Origin: Chamaelirium japonicum
Taxonomy: Eukaryota; Streptophyta; Magnoliopsida; Liliales; Melanthiaceae
DNA: 64,000 bases
Reading direction: 5' to 3'
Assembly (NCBI GenBank): GCA_947650365.1
Contig: CANTAL010000002.1
Coordinates: forward strand, 3,221,582 to 3,285,581
The stretch's first letter is position 1; every line of letters starts with the position of its first letter. Made by a program: the position numbers and the translations under genes. Below are positions 42,889-57,198 of this stretch, piece by piece. The notes under the pieces are model-generated. The model saw only the letters and a list, made by a program, of their open reading frames with translations. It made no database searches and was not told the origin of the DNA.

Positions 42889-45800
42889 TGATTCATTCTA
42901 ATTCATTTGTACGATCCATTCTAATGCATTCGTACGATTCATTCTAATTCATTCGCACGATACATTCTAATTCATTCGTATGATCCATTCTTATTCATTC
43001 ATACGATCCATTCTAATTCATTCGCACAATCCATTCTAATTCATTCGAACGATCCATTCTAATTCATTCGTATGATCCATTCTAACTCATTCGGTGGATC
43101 CATTCTAATTCATTCGTACGATCCATTCTAATTCATTCTCACGATCCATTCTAATTTATTCGTACGATCCATTCTAATTCATTCGTACGATCTATTCTAA
43201 TTCATTCACATGATCCATTCTAATTCATTCGTACGAATGTATCCATTCTAATTCATTCGTACGAACCATTCTAATTCATTCGTACGAACCATTCTAATTC
43301 ATTCGTATGATCCATTCTAATTCATTCCTACGATCTATTCTAATTCATTCGCTCGAATGTATCCATTCTAATTCATTCGTATAATCCATTCTAATTCATT
43401 CGCACGATCCATTCTAAATCATTCATATGATCCATTCTAATTCATTCCTACGATCTATTCTAATTCATTCGCTCGAATGTATCCATTTTAATTCATTCGT
43501 ACGATCCATTCTAATTCATTCTTATGATCCATTCTAACTCATTCGGTGGATCCATTCTAATTCATTCGTACGATCCATTCTAATTCATTCGCATGAATGT
43601 ATCCATTCTAATTCATTCGTACAATCCATTCTAATTCATTCGCATGATCCATTCTAATTCATTCGTATGATCCATTCTAATTCATTCCTACGATCTATTC
43701 TAATTCATTCGCTCGAATGTATCCATTCTAATTCATTCGTACAATCCATTCTAATTCATTCGCACGATCTATTCTAATTCATTCGCATGATCCATTCTAA
43801 TTCATTCCTATGAATGTATCCATTCTAATTCATTCGTACAATCCATTCTAATTCATTCGCACGATCCATTCTAATTCGTATGATCCATTCTATTTCATTC
43901 CTACGATCTATTCTAATTCATTCGCTCAAATGTATCCATTCTAATTCATTCATACAATCCATTCTAATTCATTCGCACGATCCATTCTAATTTATTCGTA
44001 TGATCCATTCTAATTCATTCCTACGATCTATTCTAACTCATTCGCTCGAATGTATCCATTCTAATTCATTCGTGCAATCCATTCTAATTCATTCGCACGA
44101 TCCATTCTAATTCATTCGTATGATCCATTCTAATTCATTCCTACGATCTATTCTAATTCATTCGCTCGAATGTATCCATTCTAATTCATTCGTACAATCC
44201 ATTCTAATTCATTCGCACGATCTATTCTAATTCATTCGCATGATCCATTCTAATTCATTCCTACGAATATATCCATTCTAATTCATTCGTACAATCCATT
44301 CTAATTCATTCACATGATCCATTCTAATTCATTCGTTTGATCCATTCTAATTCATTCCTACGATCTATTCTAATTCATTCGCTCGAATGTATTTATTCTA
44401 ATTCATTCATACAATCCATTCTAATTCATTCGCACGATCCATTCTAATTCATTCGTATGATCCATTCTAATTCATTCCTACGATCTATTCTAATTCATTC
44501 GCTCGAATGTATCCATTCTAATTCATTCGTGCAATCCATTCTAATTCATTCGCACGATCCATTCTAATTTATTCGTATGATCCACTCTAATTCATTCCTA
44601 TGATCTATTCTAATTCATTTGCTCGAATGTATTCATTCTAATTTATTCGTACGATCCATTCTAATTCATTCGTATGATCCATTCTAACTCATTCGGTGGA
44701 TCCATTCTAATTCATTCGTACGATCCATTCTAATTCATTCGCACGATCCATTCTAATTCATTCGTACGATGCAATCTAATTCATTCGCACAAATGTATCA
44801 ATTCTAATTCATTCGTACAATGCGTTCTAATCCATTCGGACGATCCATTCTACTCCATTCGTACGATCCATTCTAATTCATTCGCACGAATGTAACCATT
44901 CTAATTCATTCATATGATCCATTCTAATTCATTCGTACGATCCATTCTAATTCATTCGTATGATCCATTCTAATTTATTCGTACGATCCATTCTAATTCA
45001 TTTGCATGAATGTATCCATTCTAATTTATTCGTGCGATCCAGTCTAATTCATTCGTTGGATCCATTCTAATTCATTTGTATGATCCATTCTAATTCATTC
45101 CTATGATCTATTCTAATTCATTCGCTCGAATGTTTCCATTCTAATTCATTCGTATGATCCATTCTAATTCATTCGCACGATCCATTCTAATTCAGTCGTA
45201 TGAATGTATATATTTTAATTCATTCGTACGATCCATTCTAATTCATTCGTACGATCTAATTTATTCGTATGATCCATTCTAGTTCATTCATACGATCGAT
45301 TCTAATTCATTCGCACGATCCATTATAATTCATTCGTACGATCCATTCTAATTCATTCGTATGATCCATTCTAATTTATTCGTTCAAATATATCCATTCT
45401 AATTCATTCGTACGATCCATTCTAATTCATTCGCACGATCCATTCTAATTCATTCGCACGAATATATCCATTCTAATTCATTTGCACGATCCATTCTAAT
45501 TCATTCCTTTGATCCATTCTAATTCATTCGTACGATCCATTATAATTCATTCGCTCGAATGTATCCATTCTAATTCATTCGTACGATCCATTCTAATTCG
45601 TTCATACGATCCATTCTAATTCATTCGTACGATCCATTCTAATTCGTTCATACGATCCATTCTAATTCATTCGTATGATCCATTCTAATTCATTCCTACG
45701 ATCTGTTCTAATTCATTCATATGATCCATTCTAATTCATTCCAACGATCTATTCTAATTCATTCGCTCGAATGTATCCATTCTAATTCATTCGTTCGATC

Positions 45801-46367
45801 CATTCTAATTTATTCGTACGATCCATTCTAATTCATTCGCTCGAATGTATCCATTCTAATTCATTCGTACGATCCATTCTAATTCATTCGTACGATCCAT
45901 TCTAATTCATTCGCACGATCCGTTCTAATTTATTCCTATGATCCATTCTAATTCATTCGCACGAATCTAACCATTCTAATTCATTCGTACGATCCATTCT
46001 AATTCATTCCTACGATCCATTCTAATTCATTCGCACGAATGTATCCATTCTAATTCATTTGCACGATCCATTCTAATTCATTCCTATGATCCATTGTAAT
46101 TTATTCGTACGATCCATTCTAATTCATTCGCTCGAATGTATCCATTCTAATTCATTCGTACGATCAATTCTAATTCATTCTCACGAATGTAACCTTTCTA
46201 ATTCATTTGTATGATCCATTCTAATTCATTCGTATGATCCATTCTAATCCATTCGTACGATCCATTCTAATTTATTCGCTCGAATGTATCCATTCTAATT
46301 CATTCATACGATCCATTCTAATTCGTTCATACGATCCATTCTAATTCGTTCGTACGATCCATTCTAA
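42889..46367 (-). repeat. Satellite block, R orientation, longest run (3.5 kb)
   Basis: The longest single-orientation block. Its first third is the most regular part of the window (listed separately). GGTGGATCC variants occur near 43090, 43542 and 44694. It ends abruptly at CCATTCTAAAATGAGTTAG, a joint with no spacer. Confidence 0.93.
43351..44640 (-). repeat. Higher-order repeat: 120-bp units grouped into a ~457-bp unit
   Basis: The 28-mer marker GCTCGAATGTA (one site reads GCTCAAATGTA) recurs at 43351, 43471, 43711, 43924, 44044, 44164, 44381, 44501 and 44621. Most steps are exactly 120 bp (28 + 4 x 23). From 43711 the steps run 213, 120, 120, 217, 120, 120, so a unit of 453-457 bp is repeated twice. 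The 4-bp shortfall matches a shortened monomer near 43877 (CTAATTCGTATG). The units also keep their own order of spacer variants. Confidence 0.88.
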
Positions 46368-47166
46368 AATGAGTTAGAATGGATCATACGAATGAATTAG
46401 AATGGATCGTACGAATGAATTAGAATGGATTGTGCGAATGAATTAGAATGGATCGTATGAATGAATTAGAATGGTTACATTCGTGCGAATGAATTAGAAT
46501 GGATCGTACGAATGAATTAGAATGGATCGTTCGAATGAATTAGAATGGTTACATTTGTGGGAATGAAATAGAATAGATCGTACAAATGAATTAGATCATA
46601 CGAATGAATTAGAATGGATTATACGAATGAATTAAAATGGATACATTCATACGACTGAATTAGAATGGATCGTGCGTATTTATTAGAATGGATCGTACGA
46701 ATGAATTTGAATGGATACAATTGTGCGAATGAATCTGAATGGATTGTATGAATGAATTACAATGGATCGTACAAATGAATTAGAATGGATCGTACGAATG
46801 AATTAGAATAGCTCATACGAATGAATTAGAATGGTTACTTTCGTGCGAATGGATTAGAATAGATCGTACGAATGAATTAGAATGGATCGTACGAATAAAT
46901 TAGAATAGATCATGCGAATGAATTAGAATGGATCGTACGAATGAATTAGAATGGATCCACTGAATGAGTTAGAATGGATCATACGAATGAATTAGAATGG
47001 ATCGTACGAATAAATTACAATGGATTGTGCGAATGAATTAGAATGGATCGTATGAATGAATAAGAATGGATCGTACGAATGAATTAGAATGAATCGTGCG
47101 AATGAATTAGAATGAATCGTACGAATGCATTAGAATGGATCGTACGAATGAATTAGAATGAATCGT
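46368..47166 (+). repeat. Satellite block, F orientation
   Basis: F-orientation monomers, starting truncated at AATGAGTTAG and including a GGATCCACTG unit near 46952. It ends with the GCATTAG unit and the recurrent GAATCGTACGATCC switch. Confidence 0.9.
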
Positions 47167-47527
47167 ACGATCCATTCTAATTCATTCGTCCGATCCATTC
47201 TAATTCATTCACATGAATGTATCCATTCTAATTCATTCGTACAATCCATTCTAATTCATTCGCACGATCCATTCTAATTCATTCGTACGATCCATTCTAA
47301 TTCATTTTCACGAATGTAACCTTTCTAATTCATTTGTATGATCCATTCTAATTCATTCATACGATCCATTCTAATCCATTCGTACGATCCATTCTAATCC
47401 ATTCGTACGATCCATTCTAATCCATTCGTACGATCTATTATAATTCATTCTTACAAATGTAACCTTTCTAATCCATTCGTACGATCTATTCTAATTCATT
47501 CGTACGATCCATTCTAATTCATTCATA
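47167..47527 (-). repeat. Satellite block, R orientation
   Basis: A short R block that starts with the CATTCGTCCGATCC unit and holds a cluster of TAATCCATTC variants near 47370-47480. Confidence 0.9.
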
Positions 47528-48380
47528 CAAATGAATTAGAATGGATTATATGAATGAATTACAACGGATCGTACGAATGAATTAGAATGGATCGTACGAA
47601 TGAATTTGAATAGCTCATACGAATGAATTAGAATGAATCGTACGAATGAATTAGAATGGTTACATTCGTGCGAATGAATTAGAATAGTTCGTACGAATGA
47701 ATTAGAATGGATCGTACGAATAAATTAGAATGGATCGTGCGAATGAATTAGAATGGATCGTACGAATGAATTAGAATGGATCATGCGAATGAATTAGAAT
47801 GGATCGTACGAATGAATTAGAATGGATCGTACGGATGATTTAGAATGGATCGTATGAATGAATAAGAATGGATCGTACGAATGAATTAGAATGGATCGTA
47901 CGAATGAATTAGAATGAATCGTGCGAATGAATTAGAATGGATCGTACGAATGAATTAGAATGGATACATTTGTGCGAATGAATTAGAATGGATCGTACGA
48001 ATGAATTAGAATGGATCGTACAAATGAATTCGAATGGATCGTGCGAATGAATTAGAATGGATCGTACGAATGAATTGGAATGGATACATTTGTGCGAATG
48101 AGTTAGAATGGATCATACGAATGAATTAGAATGGACCATACGAATGAATTAGAATGGATCGTGCGAATGAATTAGAATGGATTGCACGAATGAATTATAA
48201 TGGATACATTCGAGCGAATGTATTAGAATAGATCATAGGAATGAATTAGAATGGATCATACGAATGAATCAGAATGGATCGTGCGAATGAATTAGAATGG
48301 ATTGTACGAATGAATTAGAATGGATACATTCGTGCGAATGAATTAGAATGGATCGGACGAATGAATTAGAATGGATCGTA
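47528..48380 (+). repeat. Satellite block, F orientation
   Basis: F-orientation monomers ending with the GGATCGGAC unit and the recurrent GATCGTACGATTCATTC switch. Confidence 0.9.
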
Positions 48381-49799
48381 CGATTCATTCTAATTGATTC
48401 GTATGATCCATTCTAATGCATTCGTACAATCCATTCTAATTCATTCGCACGATCCATTCCAATTCATTCGTACGATCCATTCTTATTCATTCATATGATC
48501 CATTCTAATTCATTCGTACGACCCATTCTAATTCATTCGTACGATCAATTCTAATTCATTCCTATGATCCATTCTAATTCATTCATACGATCCATTCTAA
48601 CTCATTCGGTGGATCCATTCTAATTCATTCGTATGATCCATTCTAATTCATTCGCACGATCCATTCTAATTTATTCGTACGATCCATTCTAATTCATTCC
48701 TATGATCCATTCTAATTCATTCGCACGAATGTATCCATTCTAATTTATTTGCACGATCCATTCTAATTCATTCATACGATCCATTCTAATTCATTCGCTC
48801 GAATGTATCCATTCTAATTCATTCGTACGATCCATTCTAATTCGTTCATACGATCCATTCTAATTCGTTCGTACGAACCATTCTAATTCGTTCGTACGAT
48901 TCATTCTAATTCATTCGTACGATCCATTCTAATGTATTCGTACGATTCATTCAAATTCATTCGTACGATCCATTCTTATTCATTCATACGATTCATTCTA
49001 ATTCGTTCGCACAATCCATTCTTATTCATTCGTATGATCCATTCTAATTCATTCGTATTATCCATTCTAACTCATTCGGTGGATCCATTCTAATAAATTC
49101 GTATGATCCATTCTAATTCATTCGCACGATCCATTCTAATTTATTCGTACGATCCATTCTAATTCATTCGTACGATCTATTCTAATTCATTCGCACGAAT
49201 GTATCCATTCTAATGCATTCGTACGATTCATTCTAATTCATTCGCACGATCGATTCTAAATCATTCGTACGATCCATTCTTATTCATTCATATGATCCAT
49301 TCTAATTCATTCGCACAATCTATTCTAATTCATTCGTACGATCCATTCTAATTCATTCGTATGATCCATTATAACTCATTCGGTGGATCCATTCTAATTC
49401 ATTCGTACGATCCATTCTAATTCATTCGCACGATCCATATTAACTCATTCGTACGATCCATTCTAATTCATTTGTACGATCCATTCTAATTTATTTGCAC
49501 GAATATACGATCCATTCTAATTCATTCGCACAAATGTATCCATTCTAATTCATTTGTACGATCCATTCTAATTCATTCGTATGATCTATTCTAATTCATT
49601 CGCACGAATGTAACCATTCTAATTCATTCGTACGATTCATTCTAATTCATTCGTATGAGCTATTCTAATTTATTAGTACGATCCATTCTAATTCATTCGT
49701 ACGATCCATTCTAATTCATTCGTACGATCCATTCTTATTCATTCTCACAAATGTAACCTTTCTAATTCGTTCGTACGATCCATTCTAATTCATTCGCAC
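48381..49799 (-). repeat. Satellite block, R orientation
   Basis: R-orientation monomers with GGTGGATCC units near 48602, 49076 and 49380. A module of TAATGCATTCGTACGATTC followed by GCACGAT units recurs inside it near 49212, after the same module near the block start. Confidence 0.9.
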
Positions 49800-50915
49800 A
49801 AATGAATTAGATTGGATCGTACGAATGAATTAGAATGGATTGTACGAATGAATTAGAGTAGATCGTGCGAATGAATTAGAATGGATCGTACGAATGAATT
49901 AGAATGGATCCACCGAATGAGTTAGAATGGATCATACGAATGAATTAGAATGGATTGTGCGAATGAATTAGAATAGATCGTATGAATGAATAAGAATGGA
50001 TCGTACGAATGAATTAGAATGGATTGTGCGAATGAATTAGAATGAATCGTACGAATGCATTAGAATGGATACATTCGTGCGAATGAATTAGAATAGATCG
50101 TACGAATGAATTAAAATAGATCGTACGAATAAATTAGAATAGATCGTGCGAATGAATTATAATGGATCGTACGAATGAATTAGAATGGATCCACTGAATA
50201 AGTTAGAATGGAACATACGAATGAATTAGAATGGATCGTACGAATGAATTAGAATGGATTGTGTGAATGAATTAGAATAGATCGTATGAATGAATAAGTA
50301 TGGATCGTACGAATGAATTAGAATGGATCATACGAATGAATTAGAATGAATCGTACGAATGCATTAGAATGGATCGTACGAATGAATTAGAATGAATCGT
50401 ACGAACGAATTAGAATGGATCGTACGAACGAATTAGAATGGATCGTATGAACGAATTAGAATGGATCGTATGAATGAATTAGAATGGATATATTTGAGCG
50501 AATGAATTAGAATGGATCGTACGAATGAATTAGAATGGATCATAGGAATGAATTAGAATGAATCGTGCAAATGAATTAGAATAGATACATTAGTGCGAAT
50601 GAATTAGAATGGATCGTACAAATAAATTAGAATGGATCGTGCGAATGAATTAGAATAGATCGTACGAATGAATTAGAATGGATCCATCGAATGAGTTAGA
50701 ATGGATCATACGAATAAATTAGAATGTATCGTACGAATGAATTAGAATGGATCGTACGAATGAATTAGAATGGATCATACGAATGAATTAGAATGGATCA
50801 TATGAATGAATAAGAATGGATCGTACGAATGAATTAGAATGGATCGTGCGAATGAATTAGAATGAATCGTACGAATGCATTAGAATGGATCATACGAATG
50901 AATTAGAATGAATCG
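49800..50915 (+). repeat. Satellite block, F orientation
   Basis: F-orientation monomers with three GGATCCAYYG units, near 49910, 50191 and 50682. Each is followed by an ATAC-type unit and then TGTGCG- or CGTACG-type units, so a module of several units is repeated. It ends with the GCATTAG unit and the recurrent switch. Confidence 0.9.
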
Positions 50916-52305
50916 TACGATCCATTCTAATTCATTCGTCCGATCCATTCTAATTCATTCGCACGAATGTATCCATTCTAATTCATTCGTACAATCCATT
51001 CTAATTCATTCGCACGATCCATTCTAATTCATTCGTATGATCCATTCTAATTAATTCCTACGATCTATTCTAATTTATTCGCTCTAATGTATCCATTCTA
51101 ACTCATTCGTACAATCCATTCTAATTCATTCGCACGATCCATTCTAATTCATTCGTATGATCCTTTCTAATTCATTTGTACGATCCATTCTAATTCATTC
51201 GTATGATCCATTCTAACTCATTCGCACAAATGTATCCATTCTAATTCATTCGTACGATCCATTCTAATTCATTCGCACGATCCATTCTAATTCATTCGTA
51301 CGATCCATTCTAATTCATTCGTATGATCCATTCTAATTCATTCGCACAAATGTATCCATTCTAATTCATTCGTACGATCCATTCTAATTCATTCGCACGA
51401 TCCATTCTAATTCATTTGTACGATCCATTCTAATTCATTCGTACGATCCATTCTAATTCATTCGCACGATCCATTCTAATTCATTCGTATGATCCATTCT
51501 AATTCATTCGTACGATCCATTCTAATTCAATCGTATGATCCATTCTAACTCATTCGCACAAATGTATCCATTCTAATTCATTTGTACGATCCATTCTAAT
51601 TCATTCGCACGATCCATTCTAATTCATTCGTACGATCCATTCTAATTCATTCGTACGATCCATTCTAATTCATTCGCACAAATGTATCCATTCTAATTCA
51701 TTCGTACGATCCATTCTAATTCATTCGCACGATCCATTCTAATTCATTCGTACGATCCATTCTAATTCATTCGTACAATCCATTCTAACTCATTCGGTGG
51801 ATCCATTCTAATTCATTCGTACGATCCATTCTAATTCATTCGCACGATCCATTCCAATTTATTTGTACGATCCATTCTAATTCATTCCTATGATCCATTC
51901 TAATTCATTCGCACGAATGTATCCATTCTAATTCATTCGTACGATCCATTCTAATTCATTCGCACGATCCATTCTAATTCATTCGCACAAATGTATCTAT
52001 TCTAATTCATTCGTACGATCCATTCTAATTAATTCGTACGATCCATTCTAATTCATTCGTTCGAATGTATCCATTCTAATTCATTCGTACGATTCATTCT
52101 AATTCATTCGTATGAGCTATTCTAATTCATTCGTACGATCCATTCTAATTCATTCGTATGATCCATTGTAATTCATTCATACAATCATTTCAGATTCTTT
52201 CGCACAAATGTATCCATTCAAATTCATTCGTACGATCCATTCTAATTAATTCGCACGATCCATTCTAATTCAGTCGTATGAATGTATCCATTTTAATTCA
52301 TTCGT
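50916..52305 (-). repeat. Satellite block, R orientation
   Basis: R-orientation monomers, starting with CATTCGTCCGATCC. The middle is very regular (listed separately). It ends at the perfect palindrome CATTCGTACGAATG. Confidence 0.92.
51100..51790 (-). repeat. Regular 120-bp higher-order repeat
   Basis: The 28-mer marker CGCACAAATGTATCC falls at 51223, 51343, 51555 and 51675. The steps are 120, 212 and 120 bp, that is 28 + 4 x 23, once with four more 23-mers. The order of the 23-mers between the markers (CGTAC, CGCAC, CGTAC, CGTAT/CGTAC) is kept. Neighbouring copies are nearly identical, which suggests recent local expansion. Confidence 0.86.
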
Positions 52306-53499
52306 ACGAATGAATTAGAATGGATACATTCGAGCGAATGAATTAGAATGGATCGTACGAATGAATTAGAATGGATCATAGGAATGAATTAGAATGGATC
52401 GTGCAAATAAATTAGAATGGATACATTCGTGCGAATGAATTAGAATGGATCGTAGGAATGAATTAGAACGATCCATTCTAATTCATTCGTACGATCCATT
52501 CTAATTCATTCGTACGAATGTATCTATTCTAATTCATTCGCACGATCCATTCTAGTTCATTCGTACGATCCATTCTAATTCATTTGCACGAATGTATCCA
52601 TTCTAATGCATTCGTACGATTCATTCTAATTCATTCGCACGATCCATTCTAATTGATTCGTACGATCCATTCTTATTCATTCATACGATCCATTCTAATT
52701 CATTCGCACGAATGTAACCATTCTAATTCATTCGCACGATCCATTTCTAATTCATTCGTACGATCCATTCTAATTAATTCGCACGATCCATTCTAGTCCA
52801 CTCGTACGATCCATTCTAATCCATTCGTACGATCCATTCTAATTTATTCGCTCGAATGTATCCATTCTAATTCATTCGTACGATCTATTCTAATTCGTTC
52901 ATACGATCCATTCTAATTCTTTCATATGATCCATTCTAATTCATTTGTACGATCCATTCTAATTCATTCGCATGATCCATTCTAATTCATTCGCACGAAT
53001 GTAACCATTCTAATTCATTCGTACGATCAATTCTAATCCATTCTAATTCATTTGTACGATTCATTTTAATTCATTCGCACGATCCATTCTAATTCATTCG
53101 TACGATCCATTCTAATTCATTCGCACGAATGTATCCATTCTAATTCATTCGTACAATCCATTCTAATTCATTCGCACGATCCATTCTAATTCATTCGTAT
53201 GATCCATTCTAATTCATTCCTAAGATCTATTCTAATTCATTCGCTCGAATGTATCCATTCTAATTCATTCGTTCGATCCATTCTAATTCATTCGTACGAT
53301 CCATTCAAATTCATTCGCATGATCCATTCTAATTCATTGGTACGATCCATTCTAATTCATTCTCACGAATGTAACCTTTCAAACTCATTTGTACAATCCA
53401 TTCTAATTCATTCGCTCGAATGTTTCCATTCTAATTCATTCGTATGATCCATTCTAATTCATTCGCACAATCCATTCTAATTCAGTCGTATGAATGTAT
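52306..53499. repeat. Satellite, short F block then R block
   Basis: F 52306-52468, then R 52469-53499. The switch at 52468 reads GAATTAGAACGATCCATTC, a joint that loses part of a unit. The open frame at 53199-53447 is repeat translation. Confidence 0.88.
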
Positions 53500-54138
53500 C
53501 ATACGAATGAATTAGAATGGATCATGCGAATGAATTAAAATGGATCGTACAAATGAATTGGAATGGATCGTACGAATGAATTAGAATGGATCGTACGAAT
53601 GAATTAGAATGGATACATTCAAGCGAATGAATTAGAAAGGATCGTTCAAATGAATTAGAATGGTAACATTCGTGAGAATGAATTAGAATGGATCGTACGA
53701 ATGAATTAGAATGGATCATGCGAATGAATTTGAATGGATCGTGCGAATGAATTAGAATGGATCAAACGAATGAATTAGAATGGATACATTCGAGCGAATG
53801 AATTAGAATAGATCGTAGGAATGAATTAGAATGGATCATACGAATGAATTAGAATGGATCGTGCGAATGAATTAGAATGGATTGTACGAATGAATTAGAA
53901 TGGATACATTCGTACGAATGAATTAGAATGGATCGAATGGATTGTACGAATGAATTAGAATGGATACATTCGTGCGAATGAATTAGAATGGATTGGACGA
54001 ATGAATTTGAATTGATCATATGAATGCATTAGAATGGATCGTACGAATGAATTAGAATGGATACATTCGAGCGAATGAATTAGAATGGATCGTGCGATGA
54101 ATTAGAATGGATCATACAAATGAATTAGAATGGATTCT
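53500..54138 (+). repeat. Satellite block, F orientation
   Basis: It begins at the recurrent GTATGAATGTATCATACG switch. A 28-mer near 53905 carries the perfect palindrome CATTCGTACGAATG. It ends at GGATTCTAATCCATTCG, the same switch as at 16547 and 22659 in the 6.1-kb duplication. Confidence 0.88.
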
Positions 54139-55461
54139 AATCCATTCGTACGATCCATTCTAATCTATTCTAATTCATTCGCACAAATGTATCCATTCTA
54201 ATTCATTCTCACGAATGTAAACTTTCTAATTCATTTGTATGATCCATTCAAATTCATTCGTACGAATGAATAGAATGGATCGTACGAATGAATCATACGA
54301 ATGAATTAGAATGGATCATGCGAATGAATTAGAATGGATGTTGCGAATGAATTAGAATAGATCATACAAATGAATTAGAATGAATCGTGCGAATGAATTA
54401 GAATGGATCGTGCGAATGAATTAGAATGGATCGTACGAATGTATTAGAATGGATCATACGAACGAATTAGAATGGATCGTACGAATGAATTAGAATAGAT
54501 ACATTCGAGCAAATTAATTAGAATAGATCGTAGGAATGAATTAGAATGGATCATACGAATGAATTAGAATGGATCGTGCGAATAAATTAGAATGGATACA
54601 TTCGTGCGAATGAATTAGAATGGATCGTTGGAATGAATTACAATGGATCGTACGAATGAATTAGAATGGATCGTACGAATGAATTAGAATGAATTAGAAT
54701 CGTACGATCTAATTCATTCGTACGATCCATTCTAATTCATTCGCACGAATGTATCCATTCTAATTCATTCGCACAATCCATTCTAATCCATTCGTACGAT
54801 CCATTCTAATCCATTCGTATGATCCATTCTAATTCATTCGTACGATCCATTCTAATTCTTTCGTATGATCCATTCTAATTCGTTCACATGAATTTATCCA
54901 TTCTAATGCATTCGTACGATCCATTCTAATTCATTTGTATGATCCATTCTAATCCATTCGTACGATCCATTCTAATTCATTAGTACGATCCATTCTAATT
55001 CATTCATACGATCCATTCTAATTCATTCGTATGATCTATTCTAATTCATTCGCACGAATGTAACCATTCTAATTCATTCGTACGATTCATTCTAATTCAT
55101 TCGTATGAGCTATTCTAATTCATTCGTATGATCCATTCTAATGCATTCGTACGATTCATTCTAATTTATTCACACGATCCATTCTAATTCATTCGTACGA
55201 TCTATTCTTATTCATTCATACGATCCATTCTAATTCATTCGCACAATCCATTCTAATTCATTCGTACGATCCTTTCTAATTTATTCGTATGATCCATTTT
55301 AATTCATTCGTATGATCCATTCTTATTCATTCGTACGATCCATTCTAATTCATTCGCTCGAATAGCTCCATTCTTATTCATCGCACAAATGTATCCATTC
55401 TAATTCATTCGTACGATCCATTCTAATTCATTCGCACGATCGATTCTAATTCATTCGTACG
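54139..55461. repeat. Satellite, R, F and R blocks
   Basis: R 54139-54262, F 54263-54703, R 54704-55461. The switch near 54703 has a doubled partial core (GAATTAGAATGAATTAGAAT) before CGTACGATC. The last joint, GTACGGCGAATG near 55461, is irregular. Confidence 0.86.
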
Positions 55462-56158
55462 GCGAATGAATTAGAACGGATTGTGTGAATAAATTAGAAT
55501 GGATCGTGCGAATGAATTAGAATGGATCGTATGAATGAATAAGAATGGATCGTACGAATGAATTAGAATAGATCGTTGGAAAGAATTAGAATGGATCGTA
55601 TGAATGAATAAGAATGGTTACATTCGTGCGAATGAATTAGAATGGATCGTACGAATGGATTAGAATGGATCGTACGAATGGATTAGAATGGATCGTACGA
55701 ATGAATTAGAATGGATCGTACAAATGAATTAGAAATGTTACATTTGTGAGAATGAATTAGAATGGATCCTACGAATGAATTAGAATGGATCGTACAAATG
55801 GATTAGAATGGATCGTACGAATGAACTAGAATGGATCCACCGAATGAGTTAGAATGGATCAGCGAATGAATTAGAATGGATCGTACGAATGAATTAGAAT
55901 GGATACATTCGTGCGAATGAGTTAGAATAGATCGTATGAATGAATTAGAATGGATACATTCGAGCGAATGAATTAGAATGGATCGTACGAATGAATTAGA
56001 ATGGATCATAGGAACAAATTAGAATGGATCGTGCAAATGAATTAGAATGGATATATTCGTGCGAATGAATTAGAATGGATCGTACGAATGAATTAGAATG
56101 GATCGTACGAATGAATTAGAATGTATACATTCGAGCGAATGAATTAGAATGAATCGTA
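55462..56158 (+). repeat. Satellite block, F orientation
   Basis: F-orientation monomers with a GGATCCACCG unit near 55835 and a shortened spacer (GGATCAGCG) near 55857. The open frame at 55803-56009 on the other strand is repeat translation. Confidence 0.9.
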
Positions 56159-57198
56159 CGATCCATTCTAATTCATTCGTACGATCCATTCTTATTGATT
56201 CATACGATCCATTCTAATTCATTCGCACGATCCTTTCTAATTCATTCGCACAATCCGTTCTAATTCATTCGCACAATCCATTCTAACTCATTCGTATGAT
56301 CCATTCTAATTCATTCCTACAATCTATTCTAATTCATTCGCTCGAATGTATCCATTCTAATTCATTCATACGATCCATTCTAATTCATTCGTACGATCCA
56401 TTCTAATTCATTCGCACGATCCCTTCTAATTCATTTGTACGATCCATTCTAATTCATTCGTCCGATCCATTCTAATTCATTCGTTCGATCCATTCTAATT
56501 CATTCGCACGAATGTATCCATTCTAATTCATTCGTACAATCCATTCTAATTCATTCGCACGATCCATTCTAATTCATTTGTATGATCCATTCTAATTCAT
56601 TCGTACGATTCATTCTAATTCGTTCGTACGATCCATTTTAAGTCGTTCATACGATCCATTCTAATTCATTCACACAATCCATTCTAATTCATTCGTACGA
56701 TCCATTCTAATTCATTCGTATGATCCATTCTAACTCATTCGGATCCATTCGTACGATCCATTCTAATCCATTCGTACGATCCATTCTAATTCATTCGTAC
56801 GATCCATTCTAATTCATTCTCACAAATGTAACCTTTCTAATTCATTTGTACGATCCACTCTAATTCATTCGTACGATCCATTCTAATCCATTCGTACGAT
56901 CCATTCTAATCCATTCGTACGATCCATTCTAATTCATTCGCACGAATATAACCATTCTAATTCATTCGTACGATTCATTCTAATTCATTCGCACGATCCA
57001 TTCTAATTCATTCGCATTAATATATCCATTCTAATTTATTCGTACGATCCATTATAATTCATTCGCACGATCCATTCTAATTCATTCGCACAAATGTATC
57101 TATTCTAATTCATTCGCTCGAATGTATCCATTCTAATTCATTCGTACGATCCATTCTAATTCATTCGTATGATCCATTCTAATTCATTCGTACGATCC
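56159..57198 (-). repeat. Satellite block, R orientation
   Basis: R-orientation monomers. A shortened unit, CATTCGGATCCATTCG near 56737, looks like a deleted form of the GGTGGATCC variant. It ends at CGATCCTTAGAATGG, where the core is cut. Confidence 0.9.
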
